Made by a program: the position numbers and the translations under genes
The notes under the pieces: generated by a model
Seen by the model: the letters and a program-made list of their open reading frames with translations, nothing else
The model's database searches: none
Told to the model about the DNA's origin: nothing
Assembly: GCF_050589845.1 (NCBI RefSeq)
Contig: NZ_JBNGPA010000002.1
Span: 62,001 to 126,000 of the forward strand
Source of the DNA: Carboxylicivirga agarovorans
GTDB lineage: Bacteria > Bacteroidota > Bacteroidia > Bacteroidales > Marinilabiliaceae
Reading direction: 5' to 3'
DNA length: 64,000 nt
In this document: piece after piece, positions 9,482 through 18,251 of the stretch
Layout: each line of letters opens with the position of its first letter
Position numbering within the stretch: the first letter of the stretch is position 1

Positions 9482-11206
9482 TTACTGAATAATAGACTTG
9501 AAAGTTGCATCTTCGAAGAATTTAGCAAATTCCATGTCTGAAGCAGCAGCAGTCTTGAATTTAGCATCAAGTTCACAAGCTTTACGTAAGCTGTCAAACA
9601 TCATGTCATTCTCAGCAGTTCTTGCACCAACAATTGCTTTTAAGTAGTATTTGAAACCTACTTCCATTGTGTTAGCGTTGATAGTAGACAAAGCAGCATC
9701 GTACTTAGTAGCTAAGATCTTAGCTAAAGCAGCGTTACAGCTTGTGCTATTACCAAAGTAACGGATAGCAGCATCATAATCACCTTTGTGGATTGAAACA
9801 ATACCTAAGTTGTTGTCAAGCTCAGCACCAGCACCAGCAGCAGCACCGAAATACTCTTCAGCTTTAGCAACATCACCTTCGCGAAGAGCAATAACACCTA
9901 AGTTGTTGTTTACTTCAGCAACACCACTTTTAAGGCTGTTAGCTTTTTCGAAAGCAGCTTTAGCACCAGCGATATCACCTTTAGCATAAAGAACACAACC
10001 AATGTTGTTTTGAGCTCTCCAGCACTTAGCGTGTTTAGAAGCAGCTTCTTTGTAAATTCTTAATTGCTCATCTAAGTCTTCAGTTAAAGTAGCGGCATAA
10101 AGAATTTCTTCTAAGTTCAATTCGCTTGGGTTGCTGGCAGCTAATTCCTTAATTTCTTCATCGCTCTTACCAATAACTTCAGCATTGATAGACATTTGAG
10201 AACGACGTAATTGAGGAAGAATTTCGTCAGCAATTACACTGAAAGTTTCTGACATATTCTTGATTTCACGCTCGCGTACTTCAGGATCACTGTACATAGA
10301 AAGAACACGTAAGATCAGTTCTTTGTCCTGAATATCAGATTTTGTCATTAATTCCTGGAATCCTTCCCAGTCTTCTGGAGTATTTTTCAAAGTGTACATT
10401 GCATCATCAGTACCACCTTCTACTTTAGCTTTCTTCATTTCGCGTGTGATATAGTCTTTAGCTACTTTCTCACGACGAGTTGCTAATTTGCTGTTTAAGT
10501 CAGCTGGTCCGTCTGGAGAAGCATAAGCAGAAATATCAACACCTTTGAAGTTGATGTTTTCAGCACCCTGAATTTCTTTCATGTACTCTTTTAAAGCAGC
10601 GATGTCTTCTTTTCTTAATTCAGAACCACGAATGTTAGACTGCTGGATAAGGAAGAAAAGGTCAGCTGTTTTTGCGTTAGCAATGATTCTTTGGAAAGCA
10701 TCATCACCGATAGCAGCTTTAGCACCTTGATCAGCTACTAATTCTGAAGTTGAGATAACACCATCAGCAATTTTGTAATCTTCAAAATCTTTAGTTGTTG
10801 AACCTTTAGTTGCTTTGATACGAACAACAAGGTCAGAAACTCTCATGTTCTCATTGTAAGGAACAGAGTTGCTGTAAGTGAATGTACCACCTGTTGCGTT
10901 AGAAATAACTTTGTCGTTACCGTCAACATTTTCACCTTGCACGCGGTAAGAAGGGAAAGCAGTTTCTCCTCCTTCGTATACTAATACAGGAGTTGCTTCA
11001 ATGCTTACGTTTTTGTCGAAGTATTTTTCAGGAAACTGAACTGTCACATCAAGATCAACTTGTCCTGCGTGTGCTTCTAATACTGGAGGATTGACTGAAT
11101 AACTAACGTCTTTAGCACCTTTGTTCATTTTGTCTAAACCAGAACAGCTTGCTAATAACGCTGCTACGGCTAGAGATGCAATTAGAGAAATTCTAATTCT
11201 TTTCAT
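9482..11206 (-). CDS. TPR lipoprotein with OmpA-like segment, probably abundant
   Basis: This 574-residue lipoprotein has a signal peptide with lipobox LLASC (Cys21). An Ig-like region (about 30-150) is followed by a degenerate OmpA/MotB-like segment around residues 222-255 (YASPDGP, then N and RRE) and TPRs (about 385-520). The OmpA-like core in such proteins binds peptidoglycan or ties envelope layers together; here the match is partial, so function is unproven. Codon choice is strongly biased (repeated GCT/GCA Ala, AAA/AAG Lys, GAA/GAG Glu) and unlike most neighbours, which suggests high expression. The gene has its own -7 box and terminator, so it is probably monocistronic. Confidence 0.82.
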   Translation of the reverse strand: MKRIRISLIASLAVAALLASCSGLDKMNKGAKDVSYSVNPPVLEAHAGQVDLDVTVQFPEKYFDKNVSIEATPVLVYEGGETAFPSYRVQGENVDGNDKVISNATGGTFTYSNSVPYNENMRVSDLVVRIKATKGSTTKDFEDYKIADGVISTSELVADQGAKAAIGDDAFQRIIANAKTADLFFLIQQSNIRGSELRKEDIAALKEYMKEIQGAENINFKGVDISAYASPDGPADLNSKLATRREKVAKDYITREMKKAKVEGGTDDAMYTLKNTPEDWEGFQELMTKSDIQDKELILRVLSMYSDPEVREREIKNMSETFSVIADEILPQLRRSQMSINAEVIGKSDEEIKELAASNPSELNLEEILYAATLTEDLDEQLRIYKEAASKHAKCWRAQNNIGCVLYAKGDIAGAKAAFEKANSLKSGVAEVNNNLGVIALREGDVAKAEEYFGAAAGAGAELDNNLGIVSIHKGDYDAAIRYFGNSTSCNAALAKILATKYDAALSTINANTMEVGFKYYLKAIVGARTAENDMMFDSLRKACELDAKFKTAAASDMEFAKFFEDATFKSIIQ

Positions 11207-11638
11207 AATGTTTACCCAATTATTTGTTTTTGACTTTATTCTACAGTGTCTCCTGCAAAATTAAAAATGTTTTTAAAAAATTAAATAGAGATAAGTCATT
11301 ATTTGACGTTATCGACCATTAAAGATAAAGAAATAAAGGAAAATATACAGTTTAATCATCAAAAACATAAGATTAATCTTTACAGAATGCAATTTTGGTC
11401 AAATGTTGATCCCTGTTTATCTCCCCTGCAAAACAGGTTTCGAAAGGTTTTTTTTCATGAATCCATAGACCATTGTTGCCTTTTTTTTAACTCAAATTTT
11501 ACCTTGTTTCCCACAGTATTATCTTACTTAAGAAGGATTATTGGCTTTATTTTGCATTGTTTACTGAGCGTACCTCATTGGTAATATAAGATGATTAAAT
11601 AGGCGCTAAGGAGCAGATAAACAGTTCTTAGTGGTGTG
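11207..11638. other. intergenic region, 432 bp
   Basis: This A+T-rich stretch holds the promoter of the minus-strand lipoprotein gene at its left end. A 93-codon plus-strand frame (11303-11584) has no plausible product or start signal. I see no RNA gene or repeat. Confidence 0.5.
11256..11263 (-). promoter_or_regulatory. -7 promoter box of the TPR lipoprotein gene
   Basis: Read on the minus strand this is TAATTTTG (TAnnTTTG), about 50 bp upstream of the start at 11206. Very A+T-rich sequence lies upstream. Confidence 0.55.
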
Positions 11639-12118
11639 TTAATAGAGCTTGTTTTTTAGCTTGAGCTTATTCTCTTTTAATTTACCACCTGAATAGCCGA
11701 TCAGCATTCCGAAGGCCCAACCTATACTGGCATTGGCAATCATCATTTCTGTTCCGTTTACAAGCGAGGCCAAAAGACCTAAAGATACTCCACAAAGCAT
11801 TCCAATAGTGGTGAATGATGATGTTATGCGACCTTTAACGTGTTGTTGGTGTGTGTGCTTGAGATGTTTCTGTGTTTCTTCGGCCCACTGATCGAATCTT
11901 TTAATGGTAGCTATGTCCTGCTTAAATAAGGGACGAATATTGGCAACAAAAGCTTCCCCTTCATTGCTGAATTTTTTGCAATGGGTGCACTTAGCCATAT
12001 TATTATCAAGAACATTCATTAAACGTGGTAATACGGCCAGGCTTAGTGATCGTATTTCTGCCTTTGGAATGTCTTTAAGCTGGTCGTTGAGCAAATCAAA
12101 TGCTTCTTCTTGCTTCAT
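11639..12118 (-). CDS. hypothetical protein with two C-terminal membrane helices
   Basis: This 159-residue protein is not recognised. The N-terminal soluble half is helical and contains a CTHCKKF motif at about residues 44-50, which could be a thiol pair but is too short for a known metal site. The C-terminal half has two glycine-rich hydrophobic segments (TTIGMLCGVSLGLLASLV and ASIGWAFGMLIGYSGG) joined by a short loop, ending in a Lys/Asn-rich cytoplasmic-type tail. It lies just downstream of pnp on the same strand, but a terminator separates them. Confidence 0.7.
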   Translation of the reverse strand: MKQEEAFDLLNDQLKDIPKAEIRSLSLAVLPRLMNVLDNNMAKCTHCKKFSNEGEAFVANIRPLFKQDIATIKRFDQWAEETQKHLKHTHQQHVKGRITSSFTTIGMLCGVSLGLLASLVNGTEMMIANASIGWAFGMLIGYSGGKLKENKLKLKNKLY

Positions 12119-12174
12119 TGTGTATTGCTTGGGTGTTTTCCTGGATGTAAAATATGAAAAATATCGGGTGGAAC

Positions 12175-12203
12175 AAAAAAGGCCTGCTCATTGAGCAGGC
12201 CTT
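12175..12203 (-). terminator. pnp terminator
   Basis: On the minus strand a GC-rich 9-bp stem (12181-12189 with 12193-12201) with a 3-nt loop is followed by six T. It lies 22 bp after the pnp stop codon. Confidence 0.9.
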
Positions 12204-12225
12204 GGCTAAATATATGAGTTGATAC

Positions 12226-14373
12226 TTAGTCTTTTTTAGGCTTCTCTTTGCGCTCAGGTCTTGGTAATAATACCTTACGCGAAAGCTTCAGTTTACCTGA
12301 TCGTTGATCGACCTCAATTAACTTCACCTCAACTTCTTCACCTTCCTTAAGTGCATCCTCTACTTTTTCAAGTCTTCTCCACTCAATTTCAGAGATGTGT
12401 AACAGACCATCTTTACCAGGAAGAATTTCAACGAAAGCACCAAATGGAACGATCGACTTCACTTTTCCACGGTAGACTTCGCCAACTTCAGGAACCGCTA
12501 CGATAGCTTTTACTTTAGCAGTAGCTGCATCAATTGAATCTTTGTTTGAAGCAGAAATAGCTACGTGACCTACATCCCCTTCTTCTTCAATTGTTATAAC
12601 AGTATCAGTAGTAGCCTGAATTTCCTGAATGATCTTACCACCAGGGCCGATCACAGAACCGATCATATCCTTAGGAATATCGAAGCTGATGATACGCGGA
12701 GCATGTGGTTTGTAATCTTCACGTGGTTCAGTAATGGTCTCCTCAATTTTGTCAAGGATATGCAAGCGTCCTGCTTTAGCTTGATTTAAGGCTTGTTCCA
12801 GAACTTCGTATGATAAACCATCAACCTTAATATCCATTTGGGTAGCGGTAATACCATCACGTGTACCGGTTACTTTAAAGTCCATGTCACCAAGGTGGTC
12901 CTCATCACCTAAAATATCTGAAAGTACAGCGAATTTACCAGATTCCTTATCGGTAATCAGACCCATTGCAATACCTGAAACAGCTTTCTTAACAGGAACA
13001 CCAGCATCCATAAGAGCTAAAGTACCTGCACAAACAGTTGCCATTGATGATGAACCGTTTGATTCAAGAATATCAGAAACTATACGAACAGTATAGGCAT
13101 AGTCTTCAGGTAGCATGCGTTTCAATGCGCGGAAAGCCAGGTTTCCATGACCAATCTCACGACGGCTGATACCGCGCGCAGGGCGTGCATCACCTGTTGA
13201 GAATGGAGGGAAGTTGTAGTGTAACAAGAAGCGCTCATAGCTTTTGTTCATGACATCGTCAATCAACTTCTCGTCTAACTTGGTACCCAGTGTTACAGTT
13301 GTTAATGACTGCGTTTCTCCACGTGTAAATACTGCTGAACCATGAGGTCCCGGCAAATAGTCTACTTCACTCCAGATATGACGGATTTCATCAGTTTTAC
13401 GACCGTCCAAACGTACTTTCTCGTCAAGAACAACCTTGCGAACAGCCTCTTTTTCAACGTCGTGGTAATATTTCTTGATCAATCCCTCAGGAGCTTCTTC
13501 CTCAGAATCTTCAGGGTAGTTTTCAGCTATAAACTCTTCACAAATAGCTCCGAATGCATCGATGCGCTCGTGCTTGTTTGGATTGGCTGATTTTGCAACT
13601 GCATATGCTTTATCGTATGTAGCTTCCCATACTTTCTTTTCAAGCTCCTCATCGTTCTCTTCGTGGCAATACTCACGCTTCTCAGTCTTACCAAGAGCTT
13701 CCATCATCTCGATTTGAGCCTGGCACTGTACTTTGATAGCATCATGAGCCACCTTCATTGCCTCTAACAACTCAGTTTCTGAAACTTCAGACATTTCACC
13801 TTCTACCATCATAATATTTTCCATGGTAGCTGCTACAATAATGTCCATGTCAGCTTCAGCTAACTGTGTAGCTGTAGGGTTAACTAACAATTCGCCGTCA
13901 ACACGTGCAACTCGTACTTCAGAGATAGGACCGTTAAACGGAATGTCCGAAACAGCCAAACAAGCAGAAGCTGCTAAACCGGCCAGCTGATCAGGTAAAA
14001 CCTCTGCGTCAGCCGAAATAAGATTTACAGTAACAAATGTATCTGCATGGTAATCGTCCGGGAAAAGTGGACGTAAAGCACGGTCAATTAGGCGAGAAAC
14101 TAATATTTCGTAATCAGATGGACGCGCTTCTCTTTTCTGAAATCCACCAGGGAAACGTCCAACAGCCGCGTATTTCTCTTTGTACTCAACGGTTAGTGGC
14201 ATAAAATCCACATCAGGTTTCGCGTCTTTTGCAGAAACAACCGTCGCTAATAAATAGGTATTACCCATTTTTACAACTACCGAGCCGTCAGCTTGTTTCG
14301 CTAACTTACCTGTTTCAATGGTAATTGTTCTGCCATCACCCAGTTCAATAACTTTTTCAAATGGTTCAATCAT
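12226..14373 (-). CDS. pnp: polyribonucleotide nucleotidyltransferase (PNPase)
   Basis: This 715-residue enzyme degrades RNA phosphorolytically from the 3' end. Two RNase PH-like cores (about 1-230 and 320-550) flank an all-alpha linker, followed by a KH domain with IGPGGKIIQEIQ near residue 570 and an S1 RNA-binding domain (VYRGKVKSIVPFGAFVEILPGKDGLLHISE) before a short basic tail. Length is standard. It follows rpsO on the same strand, a conserved order, but rpsO has its own terminator and pnp its own -7 box, so the two are at least partly separately transcribed. Confidence 0.97.
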   Translation of the reverse strand: MIEPFEKVIELGDGRTITIETGKLAKQADGSVVVKMGNTYLLATVVSAKDAKPDVDFMPLTVEYKEKYAAVGRFPGGFQKREARPSDYEILVSRLIDRALRPLFPDDYHADTFVTVNLISADAEVLPDQLAGLAASACLAVSDIPFNGPISEVRVARVDGELLVNPTATQLAEADMDIIVAATMENIMMVEGEMSEVSETELLEAMKVAHDAIKVQCQAQIEMMEALGKTEKREYCHEENDEELEKKVWEATYDKAYAVAKSANPNKHERIDAFGAICEEFIAENYPEDSEEEAPEGLIKKYYHDVEKEAVRKVVLDEKVRLDGRKTDEIRHIWSEVDYLPGPHGSAVFTRGETQSLTTVTLGTKLDEKLIDDVMNKSYERFLLHYNFPPFSTGDARPARGISRREIGHGNLAFRALKRMLPEDYAYTVRIVSDILESNGSSSMATVCAGTLALMDAGVPVKKAVSGIAMGLITDKESGKFAVLSDILGDEDHLGDMDFKVTGTRDGITATQMDIKVDGLSYEVLEQALNQAKAGRLHILDKIEETITEPREDYKPHAPRIISFDIPKDMIGSVIGPGGKIIQEIQATTDTVITIEEEGDVGHVAISASNKDSIDAATAKVKAIVAVPEVGEVYRGKVKSIVPFGAFVEILPGKDGLLHISEIEWRRLEKVEDALKEGEEVEVKLIEVDQRSGKLKLSRKVLLPRPERKEKPKKD

Positions 14374-14413
14374 GACAATTTTTTATTCTTTTTTATCCTT
14401 CTTTTATCACCGC

Positions 14414-14421
14414 CAAAGATA
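14414..14421 (-). promoter_or_regulatory. -7 promoter box of pnp
   Basis: Minus-strand TATCTTTG matches TAnnTTTG, about 40 bp upstream of the pnp ATG. Confidence 0.6.
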
Positions 14422-14527
14422 TGTATTAAACTTTGATTACGATAAAAAAGAAAGGGTTTGTTTTATATTTAGTCTCAATAAATTAAGCAAAATGGTAAAT
14501 TTAGGAGGGAGTTTGAAGAAAGTATCC

Positions 14528-14565
14528 AAAAAAAAGAAGGCAACTACCTGCGGTAATTGCCTTCT
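14528..14565 (-). terminator. rpsO terminator
   Basis: A 14-bp stem (14535-14548 with 14552-14565, one mismatch) and 3-nt loop are followed on the minus strand by eight T. It lies 20 bp after the rpsO stop. Confidence 0.9.
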
Positions 14566-14584
14566 GAATGCTTTGCTTAATTGC

Positions 14585-14854
14585 TTACTTACGAATACCT
14601 AAGTCTGCAATAAGAGAACGATATCTTACGATATCTTTTTTCTTTAAATAGTCTAATAAGCTACGACGCTTACCTACTAATTTAATCAACGCATGCTGCG
14701 TGCTATAATCTTTACGATTTGACTTAAGGTGTTCAGTCAAATGAGAAATACGGTATGAAAATAATGCAATCTGGCCTTCAGTAGAACCAGTATCAGTATT
14801 CGACTTTCCGTACTTTTCGAAGATTTCTTGCTTTTTCTCTTTTGTTAAGTACAT
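14585..14854 (-). CDS. rpsO: 30S ribosomal protein S15
   Basis: The 89-residue product has the standard S15 length and sequence, including GSTEGQIALFSYRI near residue 22, the NRKDYSTQHALIKLVGKRRSLLDYLKK rRNA-binding region split over two helices, and a C-terminal DIVRYRSLIADLGIRK. It binds 16S rRNA in the platform of the small subunit. The gene precedes pnp, as in many bacteria. A TATCTTTG -7 box lies about 30 bp upstream and a strong terminator follows. Confidence 0.98.
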   Translation of the reverse strand: MYLTKEKKQEIFEKYGKSNTDTGSTEGQIALFSYRISHLTEHLKSNRKDYSTQHALIKLVGKRRSLLDYLKKKDIVRYRSLIADLGIRK

Positions 14855-14884
14855 AATACTTTATTTAAATATATTTTGCGGGTG

Positions 14885-14915
14885 CAAAGATAGATATAAA
14901 TTTCATTGTAACAAG
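14885..14915 (-). promoter_or_regulatory. rpsO promoter
   Basis: The -7 box TATCTTTG (14885-14892) and a -33-like CTTG (14912-14915) are separated by 19 bp, close to the Bacteroidota consensus TTTG-N19-21-TAnnTTTG. Confidence 0.65.
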
Positions 14916-14937
14916 AGAATGGTTATTAGTTTTTTAC

Positions 14938-14968
14938 AAAAAAAAACAGGCCGACCAATGTCAACCTG
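14938..14968 (-). terminator. terminator of the lipoprotein gene at 15030
   Basis: A 9-bp stem (14947-14955 with 14960-14968, two G-T pairs) is followed on the minus strand by nine T. Confidence 0.75.
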
Positions 14969-15029
14969 CTTTTTATAGTATTGTCCTGAATCAAACAGAT
15001 GTTGTTGAGTCTAATTCAAGATGTTTTTT

Positions 15030-15617
15030 CTAGTAACCACGCTCTTCAGCCATTTTTTGCATTTCCTGGTTGAAGATCTCTTCAAATTTAGCTTTGTCAT
15101 AGTCAACCTGAAGTTTTTGGTTGCTACTCATCTTGTTACTGATGCCATTAAGAATATCTTCCTTACTAACTTCCACAGCTACAAAGCCTCTGTATTTGCC
15201 ATTGGGTAATACGCTTTTTTTCTGACAGGCTACCACAACATTTGTAATGGTTTCATCGGCAACTTCACGTGTAAGATTCTCAAACTTGGCTTCAAATTCT
15301 GATGCATCACCAAATTCGCGCTCATTCACATACCTGTCAGTTACTGATTTTGTGCTTGAACTGATCAGGGTTACTAATCTTTGTTTGGCATTAAGAAGTG
15401 CTTTTTCTTCAGCTAAACTCAAGTCAGAACTGGTAGCCATAGCACTGGCACGGAAATAATTTTTATCTGACCGGCCTTTATCTTCACAAGGCATATCTTC
15501 AAGGATTGTTCCTACTTCAGCATTAGTGCTAACCTTTTCCTTAGATTTACAGGCGTTGAAACTTACTAAAACAACCAGTGTTAAAATAGCTGCTCCAAAA
15601 AATCTTTTTGTATTCAT
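15030..15617 (-). CDS. hypothetical lipoprotein
   Basis: This 195-residue protein has a signal peptide with lipobox FNAC (Cys23) followed by KSKEK. The mature part has an ASAMATSSDLSLAEEKALLNAKQRL stretch near residues 57-81. That kind of motif, an Ala-rich helix with paired Lys/Arg, is seen in LPP20-like and related envelope lipoproteins, and a short beta strand VACQKKSVLPNGKYRGFVAVEV follows. The match is by resemblance only, and no function is assigned. It is monocistronic, with a terminator downstream. Confidence 0.7.
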   Translation of the reverse strand: MNTKRFFGAAILTLVVLVSFNACKSKEKVSTNAEVGTILEDMPCEDKGRSDKNYFRASAMATSSDLSLAEEKALLNAKQRLVTLISSSTKSVTDRYVNEREFGDASEFEAKFENLTREVADETITNVVVACQKKSVLPNGKYRGFVAVEVSKEDILNGISNKMSSNQKLQVDYDKAKFEEIFNQEMQKMAEERGY

Positions 15618-15797
15618 AATATAAGTATTTGGGTTTCTAATTTTATTTTACACGGAATTGTATATCAAAAAGCGAACCAAATTTTAACATGGCTTAACAA
15701 ATATTCAAATTCAGTGCAATTGTAATGTATACTTAGTTGACTTAAAAAAGTTGTTAGCAATATAAAAAATTAACACAAACAATGGTTTAATTCAATA

Positions 15798-16868
15798 TTA
15801 ACTGATACTTGCTGAACTACTTATGGTTTGTTCATTGCCGGTTAATATTAATTCAAATTGCTCAATCTGATTAGGTGAGCCAAGTACAAATAATTTATCA
15901 GCCGGTGTAATTTCTATGTCAGGAGAAGGATTAAACAGATAAGCACCTTCAGCAGTTTTTATACCAACCAGATTAGCTCCTGATTTCTCGCGAAGCCTTA
16001 ATTCCCGTATCGTCTTCTTGTAATTGGCAACAGCCAGTTTATTACAGTCGATCTCCATTAACTGAACATCTTTTGACCGCTGTAATAGTATGTATTCTAT
16101 GAATTCAACAACATCAGGTTGTGTAACCAGTTTAGCCATGCGTTGTCCTCCTATACGGTCAGGCATAATCACATTGGTAGCACCGGCGCGGCGTAGTTTG
16201 GTGTCGGAACGAAAATCACTGGCCCGACTGATTATTTTCAGCGACGGATTCATTTCAGCAGCTGTCAAAACCACAAACATATTGTCGGCATCATTAGGAA
16301 GTGCTGTGATCAAAGCACGGGCTTTTCGTATCTGTGCAGCATCAAGTACTTCTTCAGAACTGGCGTCTCCTTGCACATATAAGAGTTCTGGATCTTCCAG
16401 GATGCGCGATACAACATGGTCACGCTTTTCAACAATGACGAATTGCTCACCGTGTTCAGCCAGTTCAACGCAAGCCTGGTAGCCATTACGACCAAAGCCG
16501 CACACAATAACGTGATCTTCTAATTTGACAATCTTTTTTCTCAATTGATACGCTTTATATGATTGGTGTAATACTCCTTCAAAAATAATACGGGTTACTT
16601 GTGTGATTACGTAACCAAAAATTCCTAAGCTAAAAATAATAAGAAAAACGGTAAAAATCTTACCTCCATCAGTTAAAGGCACAACTTCGCGAAAACCAAC
16701 CGTGGCCATCGTGATCACAGTCATGTATACAGCATCAACAAATCGATAGCTCTCAATGAGCATGTATCCCACTGATCCGATAGCAATAGTTAAGACCAAT
16801 AAACCACCTGCCGTTAGCAGTGCTCTAATGGTATCATGGTATACTGTATTGTTTTCTACGCTTTGCAT
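15798..16868 (-). CDS. two-TM potassium channel with RCK/TrkA domains, unusual filter
   Basis: This 356-residue protein has two membrane helices flanking a pore loop, then a TrkA-N Rossmann domain (VIVCGFGRNG, GxGxxG-type) and a TrkA-C domain at about 265-345. The layout is that of MthK-like ligand-gated K+ channels. The selectivity filter reads TVGFRE (residues 56-61), where canonical channels have TVGYGD, so the second glycine is an arginine. It overlaps the DUF2851 gene upstream by 13 bp, so the two are translationally coupled. Ligand and ion selectivity are not evident. Confidence 0.85.
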   Translation of the reverse strand: MQSVENNTVYHDTIRALLTAGGLLVLTIAIGSVGYMLIESYRFVDAVYMTVITMATVGFREVVPLTDGGKIFTVFLIIFSLGIFGYVITQVTRIIFEGVLHQSYKAYQLRKKIVKLEDHVIVCGFGRNGYQACVELAEHGEQFVIVEKRDHVVSRILEDPELLYVQGDASSEEVLDAAQIRKARALITALPNDADNMFVVLTAAEMNPSLKIISRASDFRSDTKLRRAGATNVIMPDRIGGQRMAKLVTQPDVVEFIEYILLQRSKDVQLMEIDCNKLAVANYKKTIRELRLREKSGANLVGIKTAEGAYLFNPSPDIEITPADKLFVLGSPNQIEQFELILTGNEQTISSSASIS

Positions 16869-18124
16869 AATACTTTATGACCGATATGACAAGTCAAACA
16901 CTTGTTGTGGTTGCAATAGTTTTTCTTCAGGTGAAGCAGGGCTTGTGCCTGTGCTTCATTTTTTGACAAAATACCAATAGCAGCCCAGTTCTCAATTGTT
17001 TTATTCTTTTCTGCGGGTTGTTGATAAAGATAATCAATGATTTTCTCTTTTTGTTCCTCATCATGGTGTTTTGCTGAATATATAAACAGATAAGGTATGA
17101 TTGTGTTGTATATAATCCGTAAGCGCGATTGTTTTCCTAATGTTTTGGCAGATGAACGGGAAGACCGCATGTTCAATCTGTAATGCTCCTTCCAGTAGTC
17201 TGATATCGTTATTTGCATGTTCAATAAAGGGTGACTGGTATTTTTCAAATTGAGCAATGGGTCAAAGCATCCTTTTAGTGATGCAATAAGTTGACTTAAT
17301 TGTGCTAAACGAATGGTAGGAAAATTGGCAGGTCTTAATCGGTGGAATTTCCAAATATGCCCGTCAATAGCCTTTAGCTGGTACTTTTGACTTAAAAATA
17401 CATACTCTTTTTTTAGTTCTTTTGCATAATGATCTGTCATAGCTTCGTTTAAAAAGCCTGCTTGTCCCAACAATAAGGCTTCGACCTGAAACGGATTATC
17501 AGCATGTTTAAGTAAAGTGGTAAAAGGAGTTTGTCGTGCCATTAATTCAAAAGGTAAACCATTGATCCCAAAGCCAAAGCTGCGACACAACAAGATGAAG
17601 AAGACCTGGTCCCAATTATTTTTTGATTCCTCCAGCAATGCCTCTATTAAGATTGATTTCTCTTCCAGTTTCTCGATCAGCAGGCGTTCGATCCATTGGT
17701 GAAGGGTAAATTCATTGATGCCTGAAACCACATCAGCACACGGAATCCATAATTCATTAAAATATAGTTGCTGGTATTTTAATTGTAATTCTTTGCCTAT
17801 CTCAATAAGGCATACAGGTATTTCTCGTTGTTTGGAGTTAAGAGTCGTAGAAGAGTTTTTCTCCACCACATGCAGAATGACATTGTCATAGGCTGAATCC
17901 TTGTGGTGTTGATGCTCATACCATTCTTTTGCGTTCTGATGAATTTCTACATTGCCGGCCCAAAGCGTACCATCAATTTTTATTTTCGCATTAAAAAAGT
18001 CAGGACCACCATCTGTGTTCTTAGTCCCAGGATGTATAACTTCCACACTTTCCCCATTGATGGTGAATAGTTCGGGTTTGTACAATTTATGCTGCCAGAT
18101 ATAATGCAAAAATTCTTCGTTCAT
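16856..18124 (-). CDS. DUF2851 family protein
   Basis: This 422-residue soluble protein opens with MNEEFLHYIWQHKLY and carries GTKNTDGGPDFFNAKIKIDGTLWAGNVEIH near residues 33-62. These are hallmarks of DUF2851, a Bacteroidota-enriched family whose fold suggests a nuclease-like PD-(D/E)xK core. Its biological role is not established. The C-terminus has several Cys and His residues (NYCNHNKCLTCHIGHKVLC) that look like a metal-binding knuckle. The 3' end overlaps the potassium channel gene by 13 bp. Confidence 0.85.
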   Translation of the reverse strand: MNEEFLHYIWQHKLYKPELFTINGESVEVIHPGTKNTDGGPDFFNAKIKIDGTLWAGNVEIHQNAKEWYEHQHHKDSAYDNVILHVVEKNSSTTLNSKQREIPVCLIEIGKELQLKYQQLYFNELWIPCADVVSGINEFTLHQWIERLLIEKLEEKSILIEALLEESKNNWDQVFFILLCRSFGFGINGLPFELMARQTPFTTLLKHADNPFQVEALLLGQAGFLNEAMTDHYAKELKKEYVFLSQKYQLKAIDGHIWKFHRLRPANFPTIRLAQLSQLIASLKGCFDPLLNLKNTSHPLLNMQITISDYWKEHYRLNMRSSRSSAKTLGKQSRLRIIYNTIIPYLFIYSAKHHDEEQKEKIIDYLYQQPAEKNKTIENWAAIGILSKNEAQAQALLHLKKNYCNHNKCLTCHIGHKVLCKA

Positions 18125-18196
18125 AGGGTTGTGGTTTTGATTCTGAAATTAATTCTTTTGACAAGAAGCGCAAATAGGTTTACTATTCAGAATAAA

Positions 18197-18227
18197 CAAA
18201 AAGCCCGAAACATAAATGTTTCGGGCT
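18197..18227 (-). terminator. pyrF terminator
   Basis: A perfect stem with AGCCCGAAACAT on the left arm (18202-18213 with 18216-18227) is followed by a T run on the minus strand, 25 bp beyond the pyrF stop. Confidence 0.88.
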
Positions 18228-18251
18228 CTCCTATATCTATAGATGTCTTGT

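Noticed and set aside
11303..11584. 93-codon plus-strand frame between the TPR lipoprotein and the two-TM hypothetical gene
   Set aside because: Low-complexity A+T-rich translation with no promoter, start signal or recognisable pattern; treated as non-coding.
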